The notes under the pieces are model-generated. The model did not search any database. It was not told the origin of the DNA and saw only the letters and a list, made by a program, of their open reading frames with translations. A stretch of DNA of 64,000 nucleotides from Nocardia seriolae NBRC 15557 (lineage in GTDB: Bacteria > Actinomycetota > Actinomycetes > Mycobacteriales > Mycobacteriaceae): assembly GCF_007990715.1 (NCBI RefSeq), contig NZ_BJWY01000004.1, forward strand, positions 1 through 64,000, read 5' to 3'. Both the position numbers and the translations under genes were made by a program. Each line of letters opens with the position of its first letter. Positions within the stretch are counted from its first letter, which is position 1. Positions 52,827-62,372 of the stretch are shown one piece after another.

Positions 52827-55537
52827 ATGGGAGAGGTTGTGCGGTTGCTCGGCCCTTGGTCGGATTCGGTGGATATCGCCGCGTATGGAGGTGGGAAGGC
52901 GCGGGGGCTGTATGCGCTGGGGGAACTGGGGGTGCGGGTACCGGAGTGGGCGGTGCTCGGGACGGGGGTCTTCGAGGAGTTCGCCGAGGCGGCGGGCCTG
53001 ACGGCGGGGTTGCGGGAGTTCGCCGCGCTGGACGAGATCGACGCGGCGCTGGGGCGGGCGGGTGAACTGCGCGCTGCGCTGGCGAAGGCGGAGGTGCCCG
53101 AGGTCATCCGGGCGGAGATCACGCAGGGTCGGGCGCGATCGCGGTGCGGTCGTCGATGTCGGCCGAGGACGGGGCGGAGCATTCCTTCGCCGGGCAGTTC
53201 GACAGCCACCTGAATGTGCGCGGGGCCGACGCGGTGGTCGAGCGGGTGCGGGACTGCTGGGCCTCCGCGTTCTCCGAGCGTGCGGTGCGATATGCGTTCG
53301 CGCACGGCATTTCTCGCACCTTCGCACCGGCGGTGGTGTTGCAGAAATTGATCATCGCGCGATCCAGTGGCGTGGTGTTCACCCGGAATCCGATGACCGG
53401 CGCGGCCGACGAGCTGGTGATCAGCGCCGTCTACGGGCTGGGGGAGGGCCTGGTGTCCGGCGCGGTCGACGCCGACTCGCTGATCCTCGACAAGGACACC
53501 GGTGAACTGCTCGATATCACGCTGGGGGACAATGATATCCGGTTCGACATCACCGATGGGCAGGGCTGCTCGGCGGTCGCGGTGGCCGAGGACGAGCGCG
53601 GTACCCGGGTGCTGGCCGATGCCGAAGTGGCCGAGCTGGCGGAGCTCTCCAGGAAGATCGAAATCGGCGGTGGCACAGCGCAGGACATCGAATGGGCCAT
53701 CGACGACACGGGTGTGTGGTTGTTGCAGACCCGCCCGATCACCGCCGCCGCAGCGGCGGTGGCCGCGCGCTCGGTCGAATTGCGCGGCGCGGGCGAACGA
53801 GTGGGCCCGGACGAGGCGCGGATCTGGGACAACTCCAACATTATCGAGAGCTTCAGCGGCATCACCTCCCCGCTGACCTTCACCACCGCGGCCGACATCT
53901 ACGGCCGCGTGTACCGCGGTTACGCCGCCTCCCTGCGGGTCCCGCAGCAGCAGCTGCGCCAGACCGACGCGTGGACGCCGGTGCTGCTGGGCACCTTCCA
54001 CGGTCGCGTCTACTACAACCTGCTGCACTGGTATCGCATGGTCGGCATCGCGCCCGGATACCCGCTCAACCGGCGGGTGCTCGAGGCCGCGCTCGGCGTG
54101 GCCGAACCCCTGCCCTCGGATATCGCGAAGACGTTGCGCCCGTTCGAGTTCGATACACCGGCGGCCCGGATCCGGTCGCGGGCGGTGACCACGGCGGTCT
54201 ACGTGCGGCGACTGTTCGGCATCGACGCGATGATGGCGGACTTCGCCCGCGAGTTCTACCGCGTCTACGACGAATACGACGCCCTGGACTACACCGCCCT
54301 GACCGGCGAGCGGGCCTATCGGGCCTATCGCACGGTGGACCGCGACCTGGTCGAGCGCTGGGGGCCGCTCATGGTGCTCGACGCCATCCTGCTGACCACC
54401 ACCGGCCTGATGTTCCTGCTCACCAAGCTGCTGCTGCCCAAGGCTCCGGAATGGTTCCTCTACGCCGTGGTCGGCCCGGGCGCGGATGTGGAGTCCGCGG
54501 AACCGGCGCGCGCCATGATCGAGCTGGCGCGGGCCGTGCGCGCGGATCCGGAACTCGGCGAGATCATCAATTCCACTGCGCCGGAGCAGATCCACGACGC
54601 GCTGCGGGCCGCGGGGCGCACCGAGTTCCTGACGGCCATCGACGACTATCTGGACCGCTACGGCTATCGCAGCCTCGACGAACTCAAGCTGGAGACACCG
54701 GATCTGCGGGAGAATCCGGCCAACCTGTTCGTCATGCTGCGCAGCGCCGTCGGCCGGGTCGCCGACACCGTCGCGGCCGACCGGGCCGGGGAAGCCGACG
54801 CCTATCTCGACGAACACCTCGGCCACGGGGTGCGGCGACGCGTCTATGAACGCCTGCGCGCCAGGGTCGATCGGTGCGCCGCGCACCGGGAAAGACTGCG
54901 GTTCTGCCGTACCCGCGCCTTCGGCATGGTCAAACGCATGATCCGGGTGATGGGCCGGGACCTGGTGGCCCGCGACGTCCTCGACGAGTTCGACGACGTG
55001 TTCCAGCTGACCGTCACCGAGTTGCGCGGCTGCTACGAGGGCGAGTCCACCGCATCGCTGCGCGAGGTGGTAGCGGCCCGGAAATCCTTGCGCGCCAAGG
55101 ACTCCGTGCTGGTCGCTCCCGCCCGCTTCCGCACCGTCGGCCCCCGCCTCGGCAATGCCGAGCTGAGCGCCCAGGGCTGGGTGCCGCGCACCGCCACCGA
55201 GGCCGCCGCCGCGGGAACCGTCCTGGCCGGAACACCCTCGGCCGCGGGCATTGTCGAGGGCACCGCCGTCGTGGTGGGCGAGCCCCGCGACGTCGCGGGC
55301 GGCATTCTCATCGCCTATCGCACCGATCCGGGCTGGGTGGCCGCCCTGCCGTCGGCGTCGGCGCTGGTCATCGAGCGCGGCAGCCCGCTCACCCACGTGG
55401 CCATCGTGGCGCGCGAGCTGGGCGTGCCGACAGTGGTCCAACTGCCCGGCGTGACCCGCCAACTGCGTACCGGCATGCGCGTCCGAGTCGATGGGGCCGC
55501 CGGCACCGTCACCGTGCTTCCCGAAGGAGAACTGTGA
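52827..55537 (+). pseudogene. PEP-synthase/rifampin-phosphotransferase-like gene, frameshifted
   Basis: About 900 codons encode an ATP-grasp plus swivelling-His phosphotransferase. The N-terminal part (GGGKARGLYALGELGVRVPE) and, in another frame after about 53125, AIAVRSSMSAEDGAEHSFAG, VVFTRNPMTGAADELVISAV and LLQTRPITAA are ATP-grasp motifs of PPDK/PEP-synthase proteins. A middle domain follows, and the C-terminal His domain has the phospho-His in SPLTHVAIVARELGVP. The frame change near 53125, with perhaps several residues missing, breaks the gene; sequence error is possible. No PEP-binding barrel is present, as in rifampin phosphotransferase (ATP to AMP, Pi and phosphorylated substrate). 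The stop overlaps the next start (GTGA). The start is uncertain (ATG 52827 or GTG 52839). Confidence 0.8.
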
Positions 55538-58500
55538 TCGACCTTGTGAACGCCGAAGCGGCCGTGCGACATTGGCGGATCGAGCCGTCCGCGGACAGCG
55601 GCATCCAGCTCGCCGACGAGGCCGACGGCTGGGAGTTCCGCGGCTATCGCGAACTGGCCGACCAGGTGTGGTCCATCGCGGCGCTGCTGCGCGCGGGCGG
55701 GCTCGGCAGCGGCGACGGCGCGTGCGTCATCATGCCGACCGGATTTCCCTGTGTGTCGGCGTTCTACGCCGTCTGGGCGTGCGGCGGCGTGTTCACGCCG
55801 GTCGCCCCGCCCATGTTCGGCGATCTCGAGCAGATCGTGGCGCACATCGCGGGCATCCTGGAGCAGGCCGCGCCCCGGCTGGTGGTGACCTCCCCGGAGT
55901 TCGAGACCTTCGTGCGCGCCGCGGCCGTCGCGGCCGGGCGCACCGACGAACCTGTGGTGGTCGATGCCGCCACCCTGCCGCCCGCCCCCGCCGTGCGGGA
56001 ACTCGCCCCGGTCGCGGAAGTCGCCCTGCTGCAATTCACTTCGGGTTCCTCCGGCTCGCCGCGCGGTGTGCGGGTGAGCTGGGGCAACCTGGCCAACAAT
56101 ATCGACATGATCGCCCGGCTCATCGACTGGCGGGCGGGCGAGACCATGGTGTCCTGGCTGCCGCTCTACCACGATATGGGCCTGGTGGGCGCGTTCCTGA
56201 CCGCGGTCACCAACCAGGCGCCGCTGTATCTCATGCGCCCGGACCAGTTCGTGCGCGACCCGATTCGCTGGCTGCGGGCCATGACCCACGCCCAGCACGC
56301 GCCCTCGCCGTCGTTCGCGCTCGGCTACGTGGCGCACCGGGTGCGGCCCGAGGACATCGCCGACCTGGACCTGTCGGGCTGGCGCACCCTGGCCATCGGC
56401 TCGGAACCGGTGGAGGTCGCCGATCTTCAGTCCTTCGTGAAACTGACGGGGCCGCAGGGCTTCTCGATGGGTTCGTGCACCCTCGCCTACGGCCTGGCCG
56501 AAGCGACGCTCATGGTGACCTCCTCGCCGACCCGCCGCCCGATCACCGCGCTGCGCCTGGACAACCCGAATCTGCGCTTCGGGGAACCGGTTCCGGTGCT
56601 CGAGGAAGCATTCCTCGACGACGCCCACCGAGTGGAAGGCGCGGGCTGGATCACCGGGCTCGGCTTCTCCACCCCCGAATCGACGGTGACCGTGGTCGAC
56701 GACGAGGGGCGCGAACTGCCCGACGGCGTGCTCGGCGAGATGGTCGTGACCGGGGACTCGGTGGCGCTGGGCTATTCCGGCACGCCGAGCGCGACCTCCT
56801 CCACCCGGATCGAGAACGGCCGCCTGTATTCCGGTGATGCCGGATTCCTCTACCGGGGAGAGGTTTTCGTGCTCGGCCGCATGGGCACCAGCCTCAAGGT
56901 GCGGGGTCGCTCGGTATTCATGGAGGACATCGAATCCCGTGTCGCCCAGGAAACCGGGCTCACCAAGGGCAAGCTGGCCGCCGTCGGCTTCTCCGATGCC
57001 GGTGAGCAGGGTGTCGTGCTGTTCGCCGAGACCGCGGCGGGGGACTGGATCGCCGAGGCCCGAGCCATCATTGGCGGCCACCTCGGACCCGCGCAGACGG
57101 TGCACATCGTCACCGGACCGCGCGGTCTCATCCGGCGCACCTCCAGCGGCAAGCCCCGGCGTCGGCACATGTGGCAGCAGCTGCGTGACAGCAAGCTCGC
57201 GGGCGCGGTGGTCCACTCCGCCGAGGACGAGCCCGAAACCGCGGTCCGGACACCCGGCCTGCCGGCGGATCGGCTGAAGCGGCTGCTGGACGCCGCACTC
57301 GAGACGGTGACGGTCCCCGCCGACGCGGCGGTGCTGTTCGAAGGCTCGCTGGCCGAGGGCTTCGGCAACGCGGGCTCCGACATCGATTTCCTCGTGGTGG
57401 CACCCGGTTCCGGCGAACTGCCGACCCTGCCGACCCTCCTGTTCCTCGACGGCCGCCGGGTGGAGGTGCGCACCCGCTCGGCCGCCCAGATCCGGCGTCA
57501 ATTCGAACAGGTCCTCGCCGCGCCCGACGAGGACGTGCTCAACCGCTGCCAGCGTTTCCTGCGGGCCACGGTCCTGGTACCCGGCACGGTGGACCTGCAC
57601 GAGCTGCGTGCCCTCGTTCCCGACGACGCCTTCGCCGCCCGCCTGGGTGCCTGGTGGACCGCTCGCGCCCGCCACGCCCTGCGTTACGCGATCGCCCTGC
57701 GCGCCTTCGGCTCCCACACCGAAGCCCTCGCCTGGGCCGAGGACGGCCTGCTCCAGGCCGTGAAGGGCCGGCTCGCTCACCGCGGCGAAACCTACCTCGA
57801 AACCAAATGGCTGCCCCGGCAACTGGCCCGGGTCGAGCCGGACTCACTGATCGAGCGGTACCGCGCACTGACCGAGGCGACGCCCGATCAAACGGACACG
57901 GGGGTCGAGCCTCACGGGGGAGCCGAATCCGGTGAACACCCTGCGGGAACCTATTCCACCACAGTGGATTCCGTTCCCGATGCGGCCGAATCGGCGGCAG
58001 ACCGGGACGATTCGGTGGGCGCGATCTTCGGGGCGAAGCGCGTCCCGCGCTGGTCGGCACTGCTGGAGTTGGCCACCGAGCTCGGGGTCGACGGGGTCGA
58101 GGACGATCCGCATGCGGTGATCTTCACCCGGCAGGCCGGGGTGACGACCTGGCCGCTGGCGGGACGGCTGCACGTACTGCGCTCGGGCGGTGAGGTTTTC
58201 GTGCTCTCCGAGCAGGGGGCGCGGGCTTGGCGATCGGTGGTGTTCCGGCAGTCGATCCGGGATGTCGTGGCGCGGGCGAGCGGCGATATCGGGGCCGAGC
58301 TCGCCGAGTTCGTGCGGTTGGGGCTGGTGGGATTGCAGTGGCGGGGCGGGGAGGTGCTGGAACCGGCGCTGGCCATGTGCAAGCCGGTGCAGCCCTATAC
58401 GCCGGTGCCCGCGGTGACCACACCCGCGCTCGGCCTCACCGGCGCGGCGGGCGGCGAGGGCATCGCCACGCTCTCGCCCTTGCCCGCCGGGCGGTTCATC

Positions 58501-59055
58501 GGCTGCGGGTTGAATCTGGTGTGGTCCAACGTGGTGCTGGAGAACGCGCGCGAGGACCTGGTCGGGGCCGTGAAGGACGGGCAGGGCGGGGTGGCCGACA
58601 TCGCGGCGCACCGGCTCGTCGCCATGAGCGTGCGAGTGTTGCTGAGCGCGTTCGGAATTCATCCGCTGCCCGCCGACGTGGATCCGGTCGGCACCGTCGC
58701 GCGGCTGCTGCCCGGTTCCGCACCGGATCGCGACGGGCTGATCGCGGCGCTGGAATCGGCTGTCCGCGTGCGATTCTCGCGGACGCTGCGAAACGGCGGC
58801 GACGCGCTCGACGATCTTGCCACCGTCGACACCGTTGTCACCGCGGTGCGCCGCCTGACCGCCGTCGCGGGTGCGGGCCGGGAGTTCCCGGCCTCCTTCG
58901 ACTCCCGCGAGCAATGGCAGCGGACCCTCACCCTCGGCTACGACTGGCTGCGGCTGGCCGGGTACCTGGACGCCTCGTTGCCCCTGGACGAGGCCCGGGA
59001 CCTGCTGGCCAGCGGCGGCCAGCAGCCGCACCTGCGAGAGAGCGAGCAGTCATGA
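55534..59055 (+). CDS. Fatty-acyl-AMP ligase fused to nucleotidyltransferase and an unknown C-terminal region
   Basis: An 1173-aa fusion. Residues 1-560 are an ANL adenylating enzyme of FAAL type: FTSGSSGSPRGV (about 168-179), WLPLYHDMGLVGAF (about 207-220), YGLAEATLMV (about 319-328), and IRRTSSGKPRRR near 530-541 with the Lys. Residues about 585-780 form a polymerase-beta-like nucleotidyltransferase: GSLAEGFGNAGSDIDFLVVA (about 605-624) has the GS and DxD metal motif. A low-complexity acidic linker (about 780-830) leads to a C-terminal region of about 340 residues that I do not recognise. ATGA-type overlap with the ACP gene. The ligase should load a fatty acid onto that ACP. What the nucleotidyltransferase modifies is unknown. 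Confidence 0.85.
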   Translation: MIDLVNAEAAVRHWRIEPSADSGIQLADEADGWEFRGYRELADQVWSIAALLRAGGLGSGDGACVIMPTGFPCVSAFYAVWACGGVFTPVAPPMFGDLEQIVAHIAGILEQAAPRLVVTSPEFETFVRAAAVAAGRTDEPVVVDAATLPPAPAVRELAPVAEVALLQFTSGSSGSPRGVRVSWGNLANNIDMIARLIDWRAGETMVSWLPLYHDMGLVGAFLTAVTNQAPLYLMRPDQFVRDPIRWLRAMTHAQHAPSPSFALGYVAHRVRPEDIADLDLSGWRTLAIGSEPVEVADLQSFVKLTGPQGFSMGSCTLAYGLAEATLMVTSSPTRRPITALRLDNPNLRFGEPVPVLEEAFLDDAHRVEGAGWITGLGFSTPESTVTVVDDEGRELPDGVLGEMVVTGDSVALGYSGTPSATSSTRIENGRLYSGDAGFLYRGEVFVLGRMGTSLKVRGRSVFMEDIESRVAQETGLTKGKLAAVGFSDAGEQGVVLFAETAAGDWIAEARAIIGGHLGPAQTVHIVTGPRGLIRRTSSGKPRRRHMWQQLRDSKLAGAVVHSAEDEPETAVRTPGLPADRLKRLLDAALETVTVPADAAVLFEGSLAEGFGNAGSDIDFLVVAPGSGELPTLPTLLFLDGRRVEVRTRSAAQIRRQFEQVLAAPDEDVLNRCQRFLRATVLVPGTVDLHELRALVPDDAFAARLGAWWTARARHALRYAIALRAFGSHTEALAWAEDGLLQAVKGRLAHRGETYLETKWLPRQLARVEPDSLIERYRALTEATPDQTDTGVEPHGGAESGEHPAGTYSTTVDSVPDAAESAADRDDSVGAIFGAKRVPRWSALLELATELGVDGVEDDPHAVIFTRQAGVTTWPLAGRLHVLRSGGEVFVLSEQGARAWRSVVFRQSIRDVVARASGDIGAELAEFVRLGLVGLQWRGGEVLEPALAMCKPVQPYTPVPAVTTPALGLTGAAGGEGIATLSPLPAGRFIGCGLNLVWSNVVLENAREDLVGAVKDGQGGVADIAAHRLVAMSVRVLLSAFGIHPLPADVDPVGTVARLLPGSAPDRDGLIAALESAVRVRFSRTLRNGGDALDDLATVDTVVTAVRRLTAVAGAGREFPASFDSREQWQRTLTLGYDWLRLAGYLDASLPLDEARDLLASGGQQPHLRESEQS

Positions 59056-59327
59056 CCACCGAGAACACCGTGGCCGCACGAGATGCCGTGGCCGAACGCG
59101 TCCGGCAGCTGGTCGCCGCCATGGCCCCCCGCCCGGCCGCCACGCTCGACGACGAGCTGCGGCTGATCGAGGACCTCGGCTTCGATTCGCTGCGGCTCAT
59201 GGAACTGACCGTGGTGCTCGAACGCGGCTTCGACCTACCGCGCTACCGGCCCGAACAACTCATGGGCGTGCTGCGGGTGGGCCAGGTCGTGGACCTGATC
59301 ACCCGGACCCTGGAGGTGCGCGCATGA
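59052..59327 (+). CDS. Acyl carrier protein
   Basis: A 91-aa ACP with the phosphopantetheine Ser46 in LGFDSLRLMEL and a typical four-helix layout. It overlaps the ligase fusion gene (ATGA) and the reductase gene (ATGA), so it is the carrier of this operon. Acceptor of acyl-AMP from the FAAL and substrate of the reductase (inference from order). Confidence 0.93.
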   Translation: MTTENTVAARDAVAERVRQLVAAMAPRPAATLDDELRLIEDLGFDSLRLMELTVVLERGFDLPRYRPEQLMGVLRVGQVVDLITRTLEVRA

Positions 59328-60433
59328 GTGAACGTCACGCCGTGCTGCTGACCGGAGCCAGCGGGCTGGTCGGCGCGGAGGTAGCCGCCCGGCTCGGCGA
59401 CGCGGGCCGTGCAGTAACGGCCGTGCTGCACAGCAATTCGGAGATCCGTCGCAACGACGGCACGCCGTACGCGCCGGAACATCGGGTGAACGGGAATATC
59501 CGGCGGCCAGGATTCGGGCTCGACCCCGCCGTCTCCGCCGAGCTCGCCGACCGGGTGGGCATGATCGTGCACTGCGCGGCCACCACGGCCTTCGACGCTC
59601 CGCCCGAAACCTATGACGCACTGAATGTGGGCGGCGCGCGCAACGCGGTCGAATTGGCGCTCGCCTGGGACGTGCCGCTGGTGCACGTGAGCACCGCGTA
59701 TGTGTGCGGCATGCGGCACGGGGTCATCGGCGAGGATGAACTGGATGCCGGTCAAGGCTTCGGAAACGGTTACGAACAGAGCAAACTGCGTGCCGAGCAG
59801 CTGGTCCGGGCTGCGGGCGAGCGTGGCTTGCGGTGGGCGATCGTACGGCCGGGCATAGTCACCGGCGCGGTCGCCGATGGCGTGATCCGCGAATACAAGA
59901 ACCTGTACACCGTCGTGAAGCTCATGGTCGAAGGCAAACTGCGCACGCTGCCGGGCCGCTACGACGCGACGCTCGCGCTGGCCCCGGTCGATCACGTCGC
60001 GGAGGTGATCGCCGCGGCGGTCACCGGATTCGACGGCGTCGCCGGTGCCACCCTGCACGCGGTCGGACGCGACACCCTGTCGCTGCGTGAGGTTTCCGAC
60101 GTGCTGGCCGAATACCCCTCCTTCGAGGTGGCGACCTTCGTACCCGAATCCTCCTTCCGCGCCGACGATCTCGACTCGATCGAGCGCGAGTACTACCTGC
60201 GCATCGGCGCGCTCTACACCAGCTACTTCCAGCGCCGCCTGAGCTTCGACACGTCCACCGCCGACCGCCTGCTCGACCGGCTGCCGCCGCGCACCGGGAA
60301 GGACTATCTGCGCGTGCTGCTCGACCACTGCCTGGAATCCGGGTACCTGGGTGCGCCACTGCCCTCCATCGAGGAAATGCTGGCGCGCAACGGCATCGGC
60401 GCAACTTTTGCGGGGACGGGGGACCGGTCATGA
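59324..60433 (+). CDS. NAD(P)-dependent extended-SDR reductase (thioester/fatty-acyl reductase-like)
   Basis: A 369-aa extended SDR. The dinucleotide loop is LLTGASGLVGAEVAARL (about 8-24), followed by IVHCAATTAFDAPPETY (about 84-100), HVSTAYVCG (about 126-134), the catalytic YEQSK (about 147-151) and RPGIVTG (about 170-176). This is the NAD_binding_4 pattern of thioester reductases and male-sterility fatty-acyl reductases. It could reductively release the ACP-bound chain as aldehyde or alcohol, or act as an epimerase. Overlaps the ACP and NDK-like genes by four bases each. Confidence 0.87.
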   Translation: MSERHAVLLTGASGLVGAEVAARLGDAGRAVTAVLHSNSEIRRNDGTPYAPEHRVNGNIRRPGFGLDPAVSAELADRVGMIVHCAATTAFDAPPETYDALNVGGARNAVELALAWDVPLVHVSTAYVCGMRHGVIGEDELDAGQGFGNGYEQSKLRAEQLVRAAGERGLRWAIVRPGIVTGAVADGVIREYKNLYTVVKLMVEGKLRTLPGRYDATLALAPVDHVAEVIAAAVTGFDGVAGATLHAVGRDTLSLREVSDVLAEYPSFEVATFVPESSFRADDLDSIEREYYLRIGALYTSYFQRRLSFDTSTADRLLDRLPPRTGKDYLRVLLDHCLESGYLGAPLPSIEEMLARNGIGATFAGTGDRS

Positions 60434-61365
60434 GCGACGACGACCTGCGCACCCTGCTCGCCGAGCTGACACCGTCCAAGGCCAAGGTCGACGCCTACCT
60501 CGCCGATACCTACGTGCTGGAAACCGTCGATCAAGCCGCACGCCTGGGCATCGACGCCGGTCGGTTCGCCACCGAGCACTCGTTGCTGCTGCTCAAGCCC
60601 GACGCCATCCTCGCCCGCGCCGTGGAACCGACCCTGACGTGGCTGGCCGACAACGACTTCCGGGTCGTCGCGGCCCGCCGCGTGGTGGTGGACCGGCATG
60701 TGGCGCGCGCCCTGTGGTACTTCGCCTGGAATATCGCCTCCCCGGAACGGCGGCTGCTGGCCGACCTGCTCGTCGGCATCTCGGACGTGCTGGTGCTCGT
60801 CGTGCGCGGACCGGTGACCGAGCTGCCGACCCCGATCCGCCTCGCGGAGGCCAAGGGCGCGACCGATCCCCGCAAACGGCGGCCCGGCGAGCTGCGCCAC
60901 CTGCTCGGTCGGCACAACTACCTGCTGAATCTCGTGCACTCGCCCGATGATCCGGCCGACGTGCTACGCGAACTCGCCATCTACTTCGACGCGAACACCC
61001 GCGCCGAGGTCTTCGCCCGCGCGCTCGAAGCGAAGGATGCCACCGCGACGGCCGCCGCGGTGGCGCGCGAACTCTACGACGGGGCTCCGGCGCGCAGCTT
61101 CGAACGGGGAGATGCGGTCGCCCGGCTGACCGCGGGCCTGGACACCGCGGCGCTGCGGGCACTCGATGATCGGATGGCGGCCGTCGAACCCGGCTCCGAC
61201 GCCGCCCAGGCCGCGCTTCTGGACGTGGCGTGGTCCAGCGGCCTCGACCTCGACCCGTGGTCGCTCATCGTGCTGGGTTCCTACGTTCTTCCCATGCGCA
61301 CCGGGTCCGGATCGCAGACGCTGCGGCCCGTGGGCGCGACCGACTGGCTGGAGGCAAGACCGTGA
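60430..61365 (+). CDS. Nucleoside-diphosphate-kinase-like protein with C-terminal extension
   Basis: A 311-aa protein, twice the normal NDK length. Residues about 48-190 carry NDK hallmarks: LLLLKPDAILARAVEPTLTW (KPDA at 56-59), GATDPRKRRPGELRH (about 143-157) and NYLLNLVHSPDD with Asn167 and the likely phospho-His170 (NxxH), then ELAIYF. About 45 residues precede it and about 120 follow, the latter helical and of no family I know. NDK chemistry moves phosphate through His between nucleotides. Within this lipid operon it may phosphorylate a pathway intermediate instead (inference). Overlapping starts and stops on both sides. Confidence 0.75.
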   Translation: MSDDDLRTLLAELTPSKAKVDAYLADTYVLETVDQAARLGIDAGRFATEHSLLLLKPDAILARAVEPTLTWLADNDFRVVAARRVVVDRHVARALWYFAWNIASPERRLLADLLVGISDVLVLVVRGPVTELPTPIRLAEAKGATDPRKRRPGELRHLLGRHNYLLNLVHSPDDPADVLRELAIYFDANTRAEVFARALEAKDATATAAAVARELYDGAPARSFERGDAVARLTAGLDTAALRALDDRMAAVEPGSDAAQAALLDVAWSSGLDLDPWSLIVLGSYVLPMRTGSGSQTLRPVGATDWLEARP

Positions 61366-62372
61366 CGACCACACAGCCCCCGCGCACGACACGAGCCATG
61401 GCACCGCCCGCCCGCCCCGGAGTGCGCGCCACCCACCTGCGCACCATTCCCCGCGCCCTGGCGCATCGGCATTCGGTCGCGGAGGTCTTCGTGACCTCCC
61501 TGGCAGCCGAGGGCGAGGACAGCTTCGTGGCCGGGGCCCAATTGCCGCGCATGCACGGGCATTACGGTGATCACGCCGGAGCGCTGGCCGATCACCACGA
61601 TCTGATCGCGGTCATGGAGGCCGCGCGACAGGCGTCCATCGCGGTCACCCACGAGTTCTACGAGGTGCCCACCGACCGGGCGTTCCTGGTGCGGACCTTC
61701 AACGGCAGCGGAATCGAGAGCGCCGCTTGGGAAGTCGGGTTCGCGCCCGCCGACCTCGAACTGCGGGTGCGGGCGCTGCGCAAGCACGATCGGGGCGAGG
61801 CGTTGCAGGGCCTGGATCTGGTGCTCGACATCTCCTGCGGCGGCGTCGCCATGGGTACGGTGGACGGCTCGTTCTCCTGGGTCGACCCCCGGCAGTGGGC
61901 GGGCATTCGCGCGGGCTACCGGAAACACCTGGGGCTCGGGCCCTTCGAGACGCCCGCCTCCGCCGGTCCGCGCGCCGCGGCGGCGCTGGTGGGCCGGGAG
62001 AACCCGCGCAATGTCGTGATCGGCGTCCCTGAGGCCACGCCGTCGCGGGCCCGCGCCGCGGTGATCGCCGACACCACCCATCCGATCCTGTTCGACCACC
62101 AGCTCGATCACGTGCCCGGGAATCTGCTCATCGAGGCCTGCCGACAGACCGCGCTGACCACCATGGGACCGGATCTGCGCCGATTGCTGAGCGTGACAAG
62201 CGCTTTCGACCAATTCGTGGAACTCGACCTGCCCGCCGTCTGCGTCGCGGAACGCGCCGAATCCGCCGTCGACACCACCGTGGTGCACTGCGAGATCCGC
62301 CAGGCCGGGGGCGTGGCCGCCCGCATCGACCTCGAATTCGCCGCCTCCTCGCGGGAGGATCCGCGCCGATGA
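61362..62372 (+). CDS. AfsA-family double-hotdog protein
   Basis: A 336-aa protein with two AfsA-type hotdog halves. The first (about 30-165) has HRHSVAEVFVTSL and HHDLIAVMEAARQASIAVTH; the second (about 225-335) has HPILFDHQLDHVPGNLLIEA with CRQTA. AfsA condenses a beta-ketoacyl-ACP with dihydroxyacetone phosphate in A-factor (gamma-butyrolactone) synthesis; homologues also make butenolides and related lipids. Here it lies in an operon with an ACP and an acyl-AMP ligase, so an acyl-ACP is a likely substrate. GTG start overlapping the upstream stop. No ArpA-like receptor gene is adjacent, although TetR genes lie within 12 kb. Confidence 0.87.
   Translation: MTTTQPPRTTRAMAPPARPGVRATHLRTIPRALAHRHSVAEVFVTSLAAEGEDSFVAGAQLPRMHGHYGDHAGALADHHDLIAVMEAARQASIAVTHEFYEVPTDRAFLVRTFNGSGIESAAWEVGFAPADLELRVRALRKHDRGEALQGLDLVLDISCGGVAMGTVDGSFSWVDPRQWAGIRAGYRKHLGLGPFETPASAGPRAAAALVGRENPRNVVIGVPEATPSRARAAVIADTTHPILFDHQLDHVPGNLLIEACRQTALTTMGPDLRRLLSVTSAFDQFVELDLPAVCVAERAESAVDTTVVHCEIRQAGGVAARIDLEFAASSREDPRR

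Noticed and set aside
52763-55462. A 899-codon minus-strand frame opposite the phosphotransferase-like gene
   Set aside because: It is longer than either half of the sense frame, but the sense strand carries the ATP-grasp and phospho-His motifs, and the antisense product is low-complexity.
55315-57822. A long minus-strand frame opposite the FAAL
   Set aside because: No domain; shadow of a motif-bearing gene.
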